A stretch of DNA of 38,745 nucleotides, taken from positions 1 through 38,745 of IMG/VR virus record IMGVR_UViG_3300018420_000045. One strand, 5' to 3'. The notes beneath the pieces were generated by a model. It did no database searches. It was not told the DNA's origin and was given only the letters and a program-made list of their open reading frames with translations. Numbering within the stretch: the stretch's first letter is position 1; the number at the start of each line of letters is the position of its first letter. The translations under genes were made by a program, and so were the position numbers. Shown here piece after piece: positions 21,463-29,305 of the stretch. This DNA comes from a virus.

Positions 21463-22923
21463 CTATTCCCTCTCGTGCATGTAGTGATAGGATGCGACGA
21501 TGAGTTGATTCTTGGCGCGCGTTGCCGCCGTGTACCACCACTTCTTCCAGTCCTGGTGACTCTCTGGCATCATAGTTCCGAGCATGAACACTTTGTCGTA
21601 CTCACTCCCCTGTGCCCGGTGACATGTGATGACGTTGGCCCACAGCACCTTTACGCGGTTCGCGCCTTGAGTGTAGCTCGCGTAGCGTCGAATACCCTGA
21701 TCTCGCTGGTAGCTTGGATGAATCTGTTGCGGAATCAGATCAACCATCGATACGGTGATGGTGCGCGTCCTACCGTATCGGTCGGTGACACTAAGCGCCG
21801 CGATATATGGGTTATTGCTGCGCGCGTCTGCACGGTCAGGTTTTCCTGTGTAACCGTAAAACTGTACACCCTCCACTGTAACGATGTCTCCGCGAGACAG
21901 TCTAACAGTGTCGTTGTTGTCGTCGATGTAAAGTTTTTCTCCCTTCATAGGGAGCCACGGGAACCTCTGAATATCGAAGTCGAACCCGAGCGCCTTACGC
22001 AGGCGTGGTGCAATGGCGTGCCTCTCCTTATTCTGCCAGACGATGAACTGCGAATCCTCGTGTCCTTTGATGGAGCCAATGGAGCCGTCCCTTATCATCT
22101 TGACATCATCGTAGTCGGACATCTCCTTGATCGTAGGAACGCGGCCTGCGTGAAGGGAGTGTGCGTACTTCAGAATGCCGCTATCTGCGCCTTGTCTCAG
22201 AATCTCTTTCAGGTGAACGTCAGCGTTGTTGAAATCCACGGCAGGTTGCTCGTTGACAGGCGGTAGCTGTGCCTCGTCTCCAACGAATATGCGCGGAAGG
22301 TTTACGGGCGTGATGAGGTTCGTATATATCTTATCGCGACCAATCATAGACGCTTCGTCAAACAGTAAGATCGAGAAGTCAGATTCGATCTCCTCTGGCA
22401 ACTTACCGGTGAAACTGAGAGTGTCCCCTTGCTTAGCCCTACGATCCAGGTCGCGCAGCATCTTGGTCTCTTCCGCCTCCTCTTCAGGCGTCAGTCCACC
22501 GCGCTCCTCTCTGGCGGATTCTAACTCATCCAACCTCTTGTGCATCTTAGCCAGTGCGTCGCTCGGACGATCTGCCAACGCTTTGTGGAGCGTCATCGCC
22601 TGAACATCGCTGATACCTGCCGCCAGAAGTTTCTGGTTTACGACACTCGCAGCCTTTCCAGTTGGTGCGCACACTGCGGGGCGGTGCCCCATGTTCAGGA
22701 GCGCCCCTATCAAGCGAACCATCGTAGTCGTCTTACCAGTACCCGCAAGCCCGGAGAGAATAAATTCACTCTTCGGAATCGAATTCATCGCAAACTGCGT
22801 CGCCTTGTTCAGCGCCGTCTGCTGATTCTCCGTCAAGGAGACTTCCGAGGAAGCGCGCTGCGTCGTTCTTCCTATAGGTGTGGAAGGCTCGTCTGACGGA
22901 ATGCACTGAGGTGCCGTATTCAT
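21463..22923 (-). CDS. RecD/Dda-type SF1B DNA helicase
   Basis: A 486-residue 5'-3' helicase. The Q-like motif LTENQQTAL (about 29-37), Walker A GLAGTGKTTT (58-67), CAPTGKAAS (Ia), Walker B LLFDEAS (185-191), GDEAQLPPV (III), TCHRAQGSEYDKVF (V) and WYTAATRAKNQL (VI) are all present. Similar helicases unwind the phage fork or remove proteins in T4 (Dda). I take the ATG at 22923 (AGGGA, 8 nt). This start lies 158 bp inside the 3' end of the HTH gene, an overlap retained because the first helicase motif is itself inside the overlap. A TTG further in is a possible alternative. Confidence 0.85.
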   Translation of the reverse strand: MNTAPQCIPSDEPSTPIGRTTQRASSEVSLTENQQTALNKATQFAMNSIPKSEFILSGLAGTGKTTTMVRLIGALLNMGHRPAVCAPTGKAASVVNQKLLAAGISDVQAMTLHKALADRPSDALAKMHKRLDELESAREERGGLTPEEEAEETKMLRDLDRRAKQGDTLSFTGKLPEEIESDFSILLFDEASMIGRDKIYTNLITPVNLPRIFVGDEAQLPPVNEQPAVDFNNADVHLKEILRQGADSGILKYAHSLHAGRVPTIKEMSDYDDVKMIRDGSIGSIKGHEDSQFIVWQNKERHAIAPRLRKALGFDFDIQRFPWLPMKGEKLYIDDNNDTVRLSRGDIVTVEGVQFYGYTGKPDRADARSNNPYIAALSVTDRYGRTRTITVSMVDLIPQQIHPSYQRDQGIRRYASYTQGANRVKVLWANVITCHRAQGSEYDKVFMLGTMMPESHQDWKKWWYTAATRAKNQLIVASYHYMHERE

Positions 22924-23173
22924 CTGCAATTTCCCTAACTGTCGTCTTCTTGTCCAGGTATGCGGCCCACAGCCTAGGCACGTGGCTGTATGGGATCGTA
23001 GGAGGCCGTCCAGGAGAACCTTTGTCCCTCCCGGCTTCCCTTAGAATCCGCCTTACGGTGCGCGGGTCAACGCCGAGCAATTCGGCGATGCGGCGTATAG
23101 GAGTCCCTTTATTATTCAGGTCTATGACTCTTAGACGTTGCGCACCTACAGTTCTCGTGCGTTTTACGGACAC
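22766..23173 (-). CDS. Double helix-turn-helix DNA-binding protein
   Basis: A 135-residue protein from a GTG at 23173 with two HTH units: TPIRRIAELLGVDPRTVRRI (about 24-43) and TTVREIADEYGTSVHSVRRA (about 76-95). Both match the resolvase/transposase-type HTH. The N-terminus is basic and the last 25 residues are acidic (GESADGAEQGDAVCDEFDSE). It may be a transcription regulator and is a candidate for the protein that reads the operators of this genome. The acidic tail is the part that overlaps the helicase gene in another frame. Start uncertain: the SD is weak and the frame is open further upstream without a standard start. Confidence 0.6.
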   Translation of the reverse strand: MSVKRTRTVGAQRLRVIDLNNKGTPIRRIAELLGVDPRTVRRILREAGRDKGSPGRPPTIPYSHVPRLWAAYLDKKTTVREIADEYGTSVHSVRRAFHTYRKNDAARFLGSLLDGESADGAEQGDAVCDEFDSEE

Positions 23174-23356
23174 AGCCTCAACATCCTGCCTACTCGATAC
23201 CAGTACGATGTCGTCACAGTACGCATCCGCTGTTTCACCTCTCGGTGCGCCTCCCGCTCTAACTCAAGAGCGCGGCGAGTCTCTGCGTGCTGCCTTACGT
23301 TCATCCATGAGGTCGTGCTCGGCGGTAGCAGCTAGTCGTGCGGCGTCGCCACTCAT
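23164..23356 (-). pseudogene. Small helical gene apparently split between two frames
   Basis: An ATG at 23356 overlaps the previous stop (ATGA) and has a good SD (GGGAG), but its frame ends after 30 residues (stop 23264). One base further, a frame from 23304 to 23164 encodes RRALELEREAHREVKQRM and a Tyr/Trp/Arg-rich end, finishing 10 bases into the HTH gene as a coupled ending would. A one-base skip between about 23280 and 23300 would fuse them into a roughly 62-residue alpha-helical protein. No long homopolymer is present here, so two overlapping micro-genes are also possible. Confidence 0.35.
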
Positions 23357-23652
23357 GCAAAATGCTCCCACGTCTTGCTATAGATATCTCCACTCAAGGC
23401 GGCGATGTAGCCGCCGATGGCTTTTTCCACGGCCTCTTTATCTTCCAGCCCAACGCCATCCTTGAACATCTCGTACAGCATCTCACTCACCATAATGATC
23501 ACGCACGCGTGCACTAGAGACACGACGGTAGCTGGGATGTTGTCTGGCGCGTTGAGTGCAGCGTATGTTACGAACTGTTGCTCGATATCCTGAACCTTCG
23601 CCCTGACGTACACTGCTGCCTTGTCGGCCTCTTCTTTCGTAAGTTCGCGCAT
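23353..23652 (-). CDS. Hypothetical helical protein, 99 residues
   Basis: Unknown function. From the ATG at 23652 (SD AAGGAG, 9 nt; GTGTGATATG junction) the protein reads MRELTKEEADKAAVYVRAKV and continues as helices with a hydrophobic mid-part (ATVVSLVHACVIIMVSEMLY) that could be a buried helix rather than a membrane span. The longer frame up to 23907 is antisense to coding capacity of the preceding gene and is rejected. It lies between the metallophosphoesterase and the HTH gene in one transcript. Confidence 0.6.
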   Translation of the reverse strand: MRELTKEEADKAAVYVRAKVQDIEQQFVTYAALNAPDNIPATVVSLVHACVIIMVSEMLYEMFKDGVGLEDKEAVEKAIGGYIAALSGDIYSKTWEHFA

Positions 23653-23653
23653 A

Positions 23654-25273
23654 TCACACGTCTCCTTGTGTCGCCCAGAACTTGTCATCTGACATCGTAA
23701 CGAGCGTACGCCCACCGTGTGGGTAGATGATCGCGTGCGTGTGCGCCCAACTTGAAGGCCCCTGGTTGTACCCAAGGTCCATCTTGGTTGAAGTGCCGAC
23801 CACGTAGCAACCGCTCTCAATGGAGGGGGAGTGGATGTGCCCGATGGTAGATTTCTCTGTGACGAACTTGAATGCCACCTTGGTCCCGCGCCTGCCGTTT
23901 GGTCCACGGTGGCCGTGCCACCCGCACTCGATGTCGAAAATCTCGTAGCTGTCGTCAGGATACAGCCACGTCACATCGGCGATAGTCTCTGCGTCCTCAG
24001 GGTTGTCCAGGACAACGCTGAAACACGTCTCTAAGAGTGGGGTTTGCTGCCCCTCGACGCGCTGCCTGATTAATTCCTTCTTGAGGTCGTAGAAGATGGC
24101 GTAGTTCTCGAAGTCCTCCTTGTCGGCTGGATCGAACTGCATCAGCCACTTCTCGATGAAGTACTCATGATTGGAATCGACAACGATATTATCGAGCGAC
24201 ATCGAAGTAGTGAAGAGGAGGAAGTTTGCGGCCTTCTTAAAACTCCACTGGAGCGACCCCTCTTTCGAGCGATCCAGTGAAGCTCTGCGAAACACGTTGG
24301 ACAACTCGTGATAATTCGCCCCGGTCATGTCCATCAGATCATGATATATCTGGCGCGTTGGTTTGACATGCTCGACGAGAGGTGTGAACTTCGGCTTCGA
24401 CACCCAGTCGAATCCATCACGCTTGGCGTCAATACCCCACGTGGCGCGTGACACGGTGCTGTCCAACTTCTCCACGTGGATGTCACCATACACGACGGCC
24501 TCGACGCCAGCTTCGTTGACGTTGACATTGCCACCAGACACCACGTGATCGAGGTCATAAAAGGTACCGTCGAGGTCACCTGCGGGTGTGAGGTGGCGGA
24601 ACCACACGCCCCGCTTAGTGACCTCGACGATAACTGCGCCATGAACGTGATCGAAGTGCGCGCGGAAACCAGCCTTCGTCGGCGTGTAGTACGGATGCGT
24701 AACCGCACCGGTTGTAGCGATGAACTTCGTTGGGCGATCTTTGTGGGTCGGGACCGTCTCCAGTGAAATCTTCGTGTGAGGAAAGATGCCCCAGAGCCTC
24801 TTCGTATAGGTCTGGAGACCTTGAAGCGGCTTGACCATGGTTGGCGTCAAATTCAACTCCGGGCTGAACCGGAGTTTGTCGCCTAGGACGATTGGGTCAT
24901 CCGACACATAATCGATAACGAGCGGGTCGAACTCCGCCTCGTCGTATTCAGCGAAACGTTGACGCCCAACGCTTGTGAGCGGGCCGACCACCAGTTCGGC
25001 CCCGAGGTACTTTGAATAAGCTAGGAGATTGTTCCAGAAGTCCTCGTGCACCTTTGCGCCGCGAACAGCGCACGTGAAGATGTAATACTCCGGCTTGGTC
25101 GCATAACGCGGCTTGCGGACAACAGGGTTGCGCGCACTGCGAATAGCCGAGATTGATTGTTTCTCTTTGTTCAGATTGTCGAAGAATGTGGAGCGGGCGA
25201 CACCTGTTGCTTCCGCAGCCTTTCTGACAGACCCGTACGTGCTCAGAGCATCTAGGTAGGGGGTGGAGGACAT
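23654..25273 (-). CDS. HTH plus calcineurin-like metallophosphoesterase
   Basis: A 539-residue protein. Residues 10-35 form an HTH (YGSVRKAAEATGVARSTFFD). The C-terminal half contains the metallophosphoesterase signature in order: GDIH (263-266), DSNHE (366-370), GWHGHRG (451-457) and GHIH (478-481), which coordinate two metal ions. The usual motif II (GD-x2-D) is not clear. Such enzymes cleave phosphodiesters in nucleic acids or nucleotides. A sequence-specific DNA-binding end on a phosphoesterase suggests a nuclease with a target. The SD (GGAAGG) lies within the operator. First gene of the operon running to the polymerase. Confidence 0.7.
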   Translation of the reverse strand: MSSTPYLDALSTYGSVRKAAEATGVARSTFFDNLNKEKQSISAIRSARNPVVRKPRYATKPEYYIFTCAVRGAKVHEDFWNNLLAYSKYLGAELVVGPLTSVGRQRFAEYDEAEFDPLVIDYVSDDPIVLGDKLRFSPELNLTPTMVKPLQGLQTYTKRLWGIFPHTKISLETVPTHKDRPTKFIATTGAVTHPYYTPTKAGFRAHFDHVHGAVIVEVTKRGVWFRHLTPAGDLDGTFYDLDHVVSGGNVNVNEAGVEAVVYGDIHVEKLDSTVSRATWGIDAKRDGFDWVSKPKFTPLVEHVKPTRQIYHDLMDMTGANYHELSNVFRRASLDRSKEGSLQWSFKKAANFLLFTTSMSLDNIVVDSNHEYFIEKWLMQFDPADKEDFENYAIFYDLKKELIRQRVEGQQTPLLETCFSVVLDNPEDAETIADVTWLYPDDSYEIFDIECGWHGHRGPNGRRGTKVAFKFVTEKSTIGHIHSPSIESGCYVVGTSTKMDLGYNQGPSSWAHTHAIIYPHGGRTLVTMSDDKFWATQGDV

Positions 25274-25275
25274 CG

Positions 25276-25335
25276 TTAACCTTCCGAATTAACCTTAACG
25301 ATGTCTCTTATAGCCGACACACCCCCATGTGTCAA
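25276..25335 (-). promoter_or_regulatory. Consensus promoter with 13 + 6 bp operator
   Basis: Minus strand TTGACA (25330-25335), 17-nt spacer, TATAAG (25307-25312). TTAA cores at 25276, 25289 and 25295 follow within the leader; the ribosome site is inside the operator, so a bound protein would mask transcription and the SD region alike. It serves the metallophosphoesterase, helicase and polymerase transcript. Confidence 0.75.
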
Positions 25336-25342
25336 CCTCGCC

Positions 25343-25831
25343 TTATCGTCTATCGAACTCGAAGCGGACCACAGGGCCGACTTCGCGGGTCTGCGTGATT
25401 AGGCTGAGGACAAACTCCTCAGGCGTCCTGATGCCGTCGTCGGGAGGCATGAACACGAAAACAATGGACGGAGGAGAGGAATCGCTGAACCCAACACAGT
25501 ACGACCAGTCCTCCGCCTCGGTGTCGTGTGCTTCTGCGACAACATCCAGGATAGCCTCGACGAGTTCCAGTTCGATCACGCTGTCTACGTGATAACTTAG
25601 GCTACTGGAATCGAGTACTGTCCGCTTATCCCTCGGCATCTTCGCTATAGATGCGATGAACGAATCGTCGAGTGGGAAAGATACGAATAAGTGCTTGTTG
25701 TCGTAGACTCCGAATATCCCGTCCTCGAAACACTTACGGATACCGTAGAAAGAGACAGTACCGCCCTTGAGAGACTTACTATCGAGCGGCAGCAAGTCGT
25801 CGATAATTCCATCAGTCACATTCAGTTTCAT
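25343..25831 (-). CDS. Hypothetical protein, 162 residues
   Basis: Unknown function. Mixed alpha/beta protein with KLNVTDGIIDDLLPLDSKSL at the start, a helix-forming VDSVIELELVEAILDVVAEA in the middle and a beta-type SIVFVFMPPDDGIRTPEEF near the end. Acidic overall. Its ATG overlaps by four bases the stop of the GH114-like gene, and it ends just before the promoter at 25276-25335, so it closes the upstream transcript. No recognised family. Confidence 0.55.
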   Translation of the reverse strand: MKLNVTDGIIDDLLPLDSKSLKGGTVSFYGIRKCFEDGIFGVYDNKHLFVSFPLDDSFIASIAKMPRDKRTVLDSSSLSYHVDSVIELELVEAILDVVAEAHDTEAEDWSYCVGFSDSSPPSIVFVFMPPDDGIRTPEEFVLSLITQTREVGPVVRFEFDRR

Positions 25832-26592
25832 CGCGTAACCTCGTCTGGATTCTTGTCCAGTTCACGCGATGTAACGAGAGGTACGAACCCTCTTTCTCGG
25901 AGGACTCGAACAGTATCGTCGGGATTGACGGTAGCATACTCTGTGGCGAACACAGGCTTACCTCCTAGGAAGCGGAGGCACCAGTCCACGTCCCTACGAT
26001 GTTCCTCAGAAGTCTCAGCATCATCCTCGTCATACAGGTAGTTCTCGATACCGATACCATCGATGATATTCACGTACGCGCGATACTCCAGGAGGTCTGG
26101 TGCATTCTGCGGGATGATAAGGAACGTGCTGTCATTCTTCTTAGCGCGCTCTGCGATGTCCTTGATGAACTCCAGCATGAGCATGGCCATCCTTTCACGG
26201 CCTTGCTCCTCCCAGTACTGATACACGTCCACGACATCGAGGTACGCGCCGTCGAAGCCCATCTTCATAATAACGTCGAGCTGTTTGAAGACAATCTCCT
26301 GCCACTCCGGCATCCAGAACTTGGCCCGGTAGTTTCCTTTCCAATCCGGGTTCTCTTGTCCTACGTAGTCGGCGAACGGATTCCAGTATGAACGATAGTC
26401 CTCAGCCTCGCCTACGGATAGATAGCACAGCGCCTTCGCTTTTCCGTTGTTTGTGACTTCACGAAGTTCCCCAGGTTTCCAGTAGGTGCCGTCCCCTTTT
26501 TGCGGATCGAGGATGTATAGATCGCTATCGTCGGCGCTTAACTTATCCAGTTGTGCACCCTGAAGTTGGTAGTGAAACTTCCTATACGTCAT
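25828..26592 (-). CDS. GH114 / TM1410-like glycoside hydrolase
   Basis: A 254-residue (beta/alpha)8-type protein of the TM1410/GH114 family: WxYQLQG-like YQLQGAQLDKL at the start, KALCYLSVGEAEDYRSYW (53-70), the core MGFDGAYLDVVDVYQYW (111-127, D114, D119, D122), FLIIPQNAPDLL (157-168) and GIGIENYLYDED (181-190, E183). GH114 members hydrolyse alpha-1,4-galactosaminyl chains, as in the Pel polysaccharide hydrolase. No signal peptide is present, and the gene is in the replication block. The role could be cleavage of a cytoplasmic sugar polymer or release at lysis. Fold is well supported; substrate unknown. Confidence 0.7.
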   Translation of the reverse strand: MTYRKFHYQLQGAQLDKLSADDSDLYILDPQKGDGTYWKPGELREVTNNGKAKALCYLSVGEAEDYRSYWNPFADYVGQENPDWKGNYRAKFWMPEWQEIVFKQLDVIMKMGFDGAYLDVVDVYQYWEEQGRERMAMLMLEFIKDIAERAKKNDSTFLIIPQNAPDLLEYRAYVNIIDGIGIENYLYDEDDAETSEEHRRDVDWCLRFLGGKPVFATEYATVNPDDTVRVLRERGFVPLVTSRELDKNPDEVTR

Positions 26593-28301
26593 AGGTCTAG
26601 CGTCTCCTTAATATACTTGATCTTGGCGAAGCCTTTCTTCGCAACAAGGGCGTCGAATGACTTGGCCGCAGCGAGGAAGAAAGCTGTGCAAGCGTTCCTT
26701 TGCGATATCCTGTGGATGCGCTTAATAGCCTGCGTCAGCGCCGTTCCTCTCCAGTCTGGCTCTGAGACAACAAGAACACGCGAGCGGGTGAGCGTCACCG
26801 CTTCACCGGCTGCGTCAATGTTGCCAAGAAAGATATTTGTCTCCCCGTCTTGGAACCTAGCTACTTCATTGAACCGCTTCTTCGCCGACACGCCACCCAT
26901 GACCACTGCGGCGTCTGGGTAGTGTTGCCGAAGTTCTTCGAGAACGTCCCTGTGATATGCGAATACAACAATAGGCTCTGTCAGATCAAGACTGGTCTCG
27001 TTGATAAAGTCAACAATGTACGGCACCTTGGCTATGCCCGTCATCTTCCGCACAATGGAGAACTGGTGGAATAGCGGCTTGAACTCCGGTTTTCCGATTT
27101 GTGGAACGTTATCGATAATAGCCGAGCCAATTAGTCGCAGGAACACCTCTGGGGAAGTGGATTCGTTGACGTTCTTGTACCCCATAGACTCCGCCAACCC
27201 CATGAGAGCCGAAAGGTTCTCGGCGACAAAGGATTCCTCCTGCTCCAGGACGATCTTCACCGGGGGTAAAAGGAACAGTTCCTCGGTGAGAGGGGGCAAG
27301 TCCAACACCTCATCCGGGTTGTGTCTGACCATGAACTTGGCACGCATACGCGCTCCAAGTTCCTCCAAATTCACCGCTCCACTGATGTCCATACCGAACG
27401 GAGTTAGGTGTTTGTTGCAGTATCGCGTGTGAAACTCGTCCTCGTCCCTTCCCAGCCCTCCTGGATCGCACTCCACGCACATCGTGAACAAGTCTTTGGG
27501 CGTGTTCATCGGCGTAGCCGTCGCGAATACGGCTTTCTTCTTCCTGATCGCAGGGATGGCGTGGTTCCTTGGAATGTCACGATCATCGGCAGCAGCGTAG
27601 GTGGGACGAGCGCAGTACTTGTCAACGAGCGCGCGTTTGATCTTTAGCGTCCCTCCGAGAACCATGACAGTTCTGCGAGATGACTTGTTATTGATGCGGT
27701 GACTTTCGTCTACCAGGAGGAGGTCCCACTCGACCTCCTGTAACCGCTGCTTGTGATCGTGAAGGATATCGTAATTGATGACCACGACATCTGTATCGGG
27801 AAAGAAGTCTCGACCTTCCGCGACGCCTATCGTTAGGTCCGTCTGCGTTGACCACATCGGCCATTCCTTGTCGGACCAGTTGTATTTCGCGATGGCTGGG
27901 CAGATGATCAGAATACGTTTGGGCCGCAGGACGTTCGCAGCAGCGATCATGATAGCCGTCTTGCCCATGCCGGGTTCTTCAGCTAGCAGCGTCTTCTCAT
28001 GGTCGAGGATGTATTCGGCAGCCGCTTGTTGAAAAGGGAACAGGTCGTGTGCCCCCTCTGGAACCTCAAAGGTATACTTGCCGGTGGGCTCGTTTGCTTT
28101 TGACTGTTCATATGAGCACTCCACGTTCAGCAGAATGTCACACAACTCGGGAGACAAGTGTTCGACGAACGGGGTAACCCTTGCGATATCGTTGGTGAAC
28201 CAACAGTCGGAGGCTTTATGCCAGTACGCGTCGCGGAGTTTGTCTGCATAACTGGCGTCTATGGGGGCAACAAATCTGTTCCCATCGAACGTGATGCTCA
28301 T
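26589..28301 (-). CDS. SNF2-family DEAD-like helicase/ATPase
   Basis: A 570-residue superfamily 2 translocase. Walker A EEPGMGKTAIMI (108-119), motif Ia/II context LIICPAIAKYNWSDKEWPMW, DESH box LLLVDESHRI (194-203), FATATPMNTPKDLF (III), VVFAYHRDVLEEL (IV) and GEAVTLTRSRVLVVSEPDWR with QAIKRIHRISQ (V-VI). This matches SMARCAL1/HARP-like SNF2 proteins, which remodel protein-DNA or branched DNA. An N-terminal HARP-like fragment (WHKASDCWFTNDIARVTPFV) precedes it. ATG at 28301 has GAGGG upstream. Probable role: fork remodelling or recombination during replication. Confidence 0.85.
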   Translation of the reverse strand: MSITFDGNRFVAPIDASYADKLRDAYWHKASDCWFTNDIARVTPFVEHLSPELCDILLNVECSYEQSKANEPTGKYTFEVPEGAHDLFPFQQAAAEYILDHEKTLLAEEPGMGKTAIMIAAANVLRPKRILIICPAIAKYNWSDKEWPMWSTQTDLTIGVAEGRDFFPDTDVVVINYDILHDHKQRLQEVEWDLLLVDESHRINNKSSRRTVMVLGGTLKIKRALVDKYCARPTYAAADDRDIPRNHAIPAIRKKKAVFATATPMNTPKDLFTMCVECDPGGLGRDEDEFHTRYCNKHLTPFGMDISGAVNLEELGARMRAKFMVRHNPDEVLDLPPLTEELFLLPPVKIVLEQEESFVAENLSALMGLAESMGYKNVNESTSPEVFLRLIGSAIIDNVPQIGKPEFKPLFHQFSIVRKMTGIAKVPYIVDFINETSLDLTEPIVVFAYHRDVLEELRQHYPDAAVVMGGVSAKKRFNEVARFQDGETNIFLGNIDAAGEAVTLTRSRVLVVSEPDWRGTALTQAIKRIHRISQRNACTAFFLAAAKSFDALVAKKGFAKIKYIKETLDL

Positions 28302-28321
28302 AATTTACTAGTCCCTCGTTT

Positions 28322-28353
28322 TTCGGCAGTTCGCCGCCGCCGAATTTTTTTTT
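28322..28353 (+). terminator. Hairpin with T9 tail, plus orientation
   Basis: TTCGGC (28322-28327) pairs with GCCGAA (28339-28344), followed on the plus strand by nine T. It would terminate rightward transcripts, yet no rightward gene lies to its left, so it may stop antisense transcription. On the minus strand the A-run lies ahead of the stem and does not terminate. Confidence 0.4.
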
Positions 28354-28591
28354 ATATCGCGCTCAAGTTCGTTATCCGCCACCCGTTGTCGGTGTCGCTA
28401 TCTCGCAGATACTCGTAGAACGCCCTGAGCGTATCGAACCTCTCCGTATGGTAACCGACAGAGACGCTGGTCTTCTTCTCGGTTACCTCTCGCGTCGATA
28501 TGAAGAAGTAATGGTCGTGCCCGATCATCTCAACCTTTTTCATCGAGTCACCCTTCTCGGCGATATAACCGGAAAGTGCGCGGTCTCTCAT
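28352..28591 (-). CDS. Hypothetical protein, 79 residues
   Basis: Unknown. The start at 28591 overlaps the previous stop (ATGA); an alternative ATG at 28543 has AAGGG upstream and gives 63 residues starting MKKVEMIGHDHYFFIST. The sequence is a compact alpha/beta domain (FDTLRAFYEYLRD, GWRITNLSAI). No membrane segment or cysteines. The gene ends at the poly-A/T hairpin region ahead of the SNF2 gene. Confidence 0.5.
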   Translation of the reverse strand: MRDRALSGYIAEKGDSMKKVEMIGHDHYFFISTREVTEKKTSVSVGYHTERFDTLRAFYEYLRDSDTDNGWRITNLSAI

Positions 28592-29121
28592 AACGACGGG
28601 TCAACTCCCTCTCCCTCGCAGTGCCAGCACTCTTCGCCGTTCTGCTTACCCGTGCCCTTACATACTTCGCAGGCGTCCTCTGGCAGAGGTACCATCACCC
28701 CAGTTATCGTCTGCTCGCTCACCATGCTGGTTAGCTCGTCGGCAAGTCTCGAATTGATACCGGTTGATGGGTAGAAGTCATTTACGTACGCTCCAAAGTT
28801 GCTCTTGTACCTATCCATTTCCCTGGTAATTCGCGCAGTCGCAGTCGCAGAATTGTTGACCCGAAAGGAATATTCAGACGGGCTAGGAAAGTCCTGTAAG
28901 TAAAGGTCCTTGAACGTGCTGAGCCTCGCCTCTTTGATGCGGTCGAGATACAGCGACCCCCAACTGTAGTCGCTCAGCGTAAAATCTAGCAACTCGACCC
29001 TCGAAACTTGTGCGGTGGAAACTTTACTGGCGTGCTCCACAGGCAGCGCCCGGTACACACCATCAGGCAGGGTTGATCCCCTCACCGTCGCAGTGCCAAC
29101 ACTGTTCGCCATGTTTGTCAT
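28588..29121 (-). CDS. Protein with C-terminal DnaJ-like Cys-rich motif
   Basis: A 177-residue frame. The N-terminal 140 residues are mixed alpha/beta with LLDFTLSDYSWGSLYLDRIK and no known family. The C-terminus is CEVCKGTGKQNGEECWHCEG, a CxxCxGxG...CxxCxGxG zinc knuckle as in DnaJ. The neighbour at 29063-29305 ends with an almost identical module, so the module was duplicated. The true start may be a GTG at 29058 just after the neighbour's stop; the ATG at 29121 lies inside the neighbour's zinc-motif region. The zinc module may bind nucleic acid or protein. Confidence 0.55.
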   Translation of the reverse strand: MTNMANSVGTATVRGSTLPDGVYRALPVEHASKVSTAQVSRVELLDFTLSDYSWGSLYLDRIKEARLSTFKDLYLQDFPSPSEYSFRVNNSATATARITREMDRYKSNFGAYVNDFYPSTGINSRLADELTSMVSEQTITGVMVPLPEDACEVCKGTGKQNGEECWHCEGEGVDPSL

Positions 29122-29305
29122 GTCCTAATCCAAAACATACTTCGCAGACATCATCGCTCGTTTGAAGCCACCCGGCACGAACGAGGTCCCTCGCATTCGC
29201 TATCGTATGTACCTCCCTCCTGTCCAGGGCTGGGGATATAACAACGACCAGTTCTTCACTCCGGTCGGCGTGACGTGCGCGCTCCGGTATCACTAACTTT
29301 GTCAT
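29063..29305 (-). CDS. Small protein with duplicated DnaJ-like Cys-rich motif
   Basis: An 80-residue protein: a 45-residue N-terminal part (VVVISPALDRREVHTIANAR) and a C-terminal CEVCFGLGHDKHGEQCWHCD zinc knuckle that matches the module of the gene immediately downstream in almost every conserved position. Its start overlaps the previous stop (ATGA). Probably a small zinc protein; function unknown. Confidence 0.55.
   Translation of the reverse strand: MTKLVIPERARHADRSEELVVVISPALDRREVHTIANARDLVRAGWLQTSDDVCEVCFGLGHDKHGEQCWHCDGEGINPA

Noticed and set aside
23353-23907. 184-codon version of the 99-residue protein
   Set aside because: Upstream codons are an out-of-frame reading of the metallophosphoesterase gene; SD supports the ATG at 23652.
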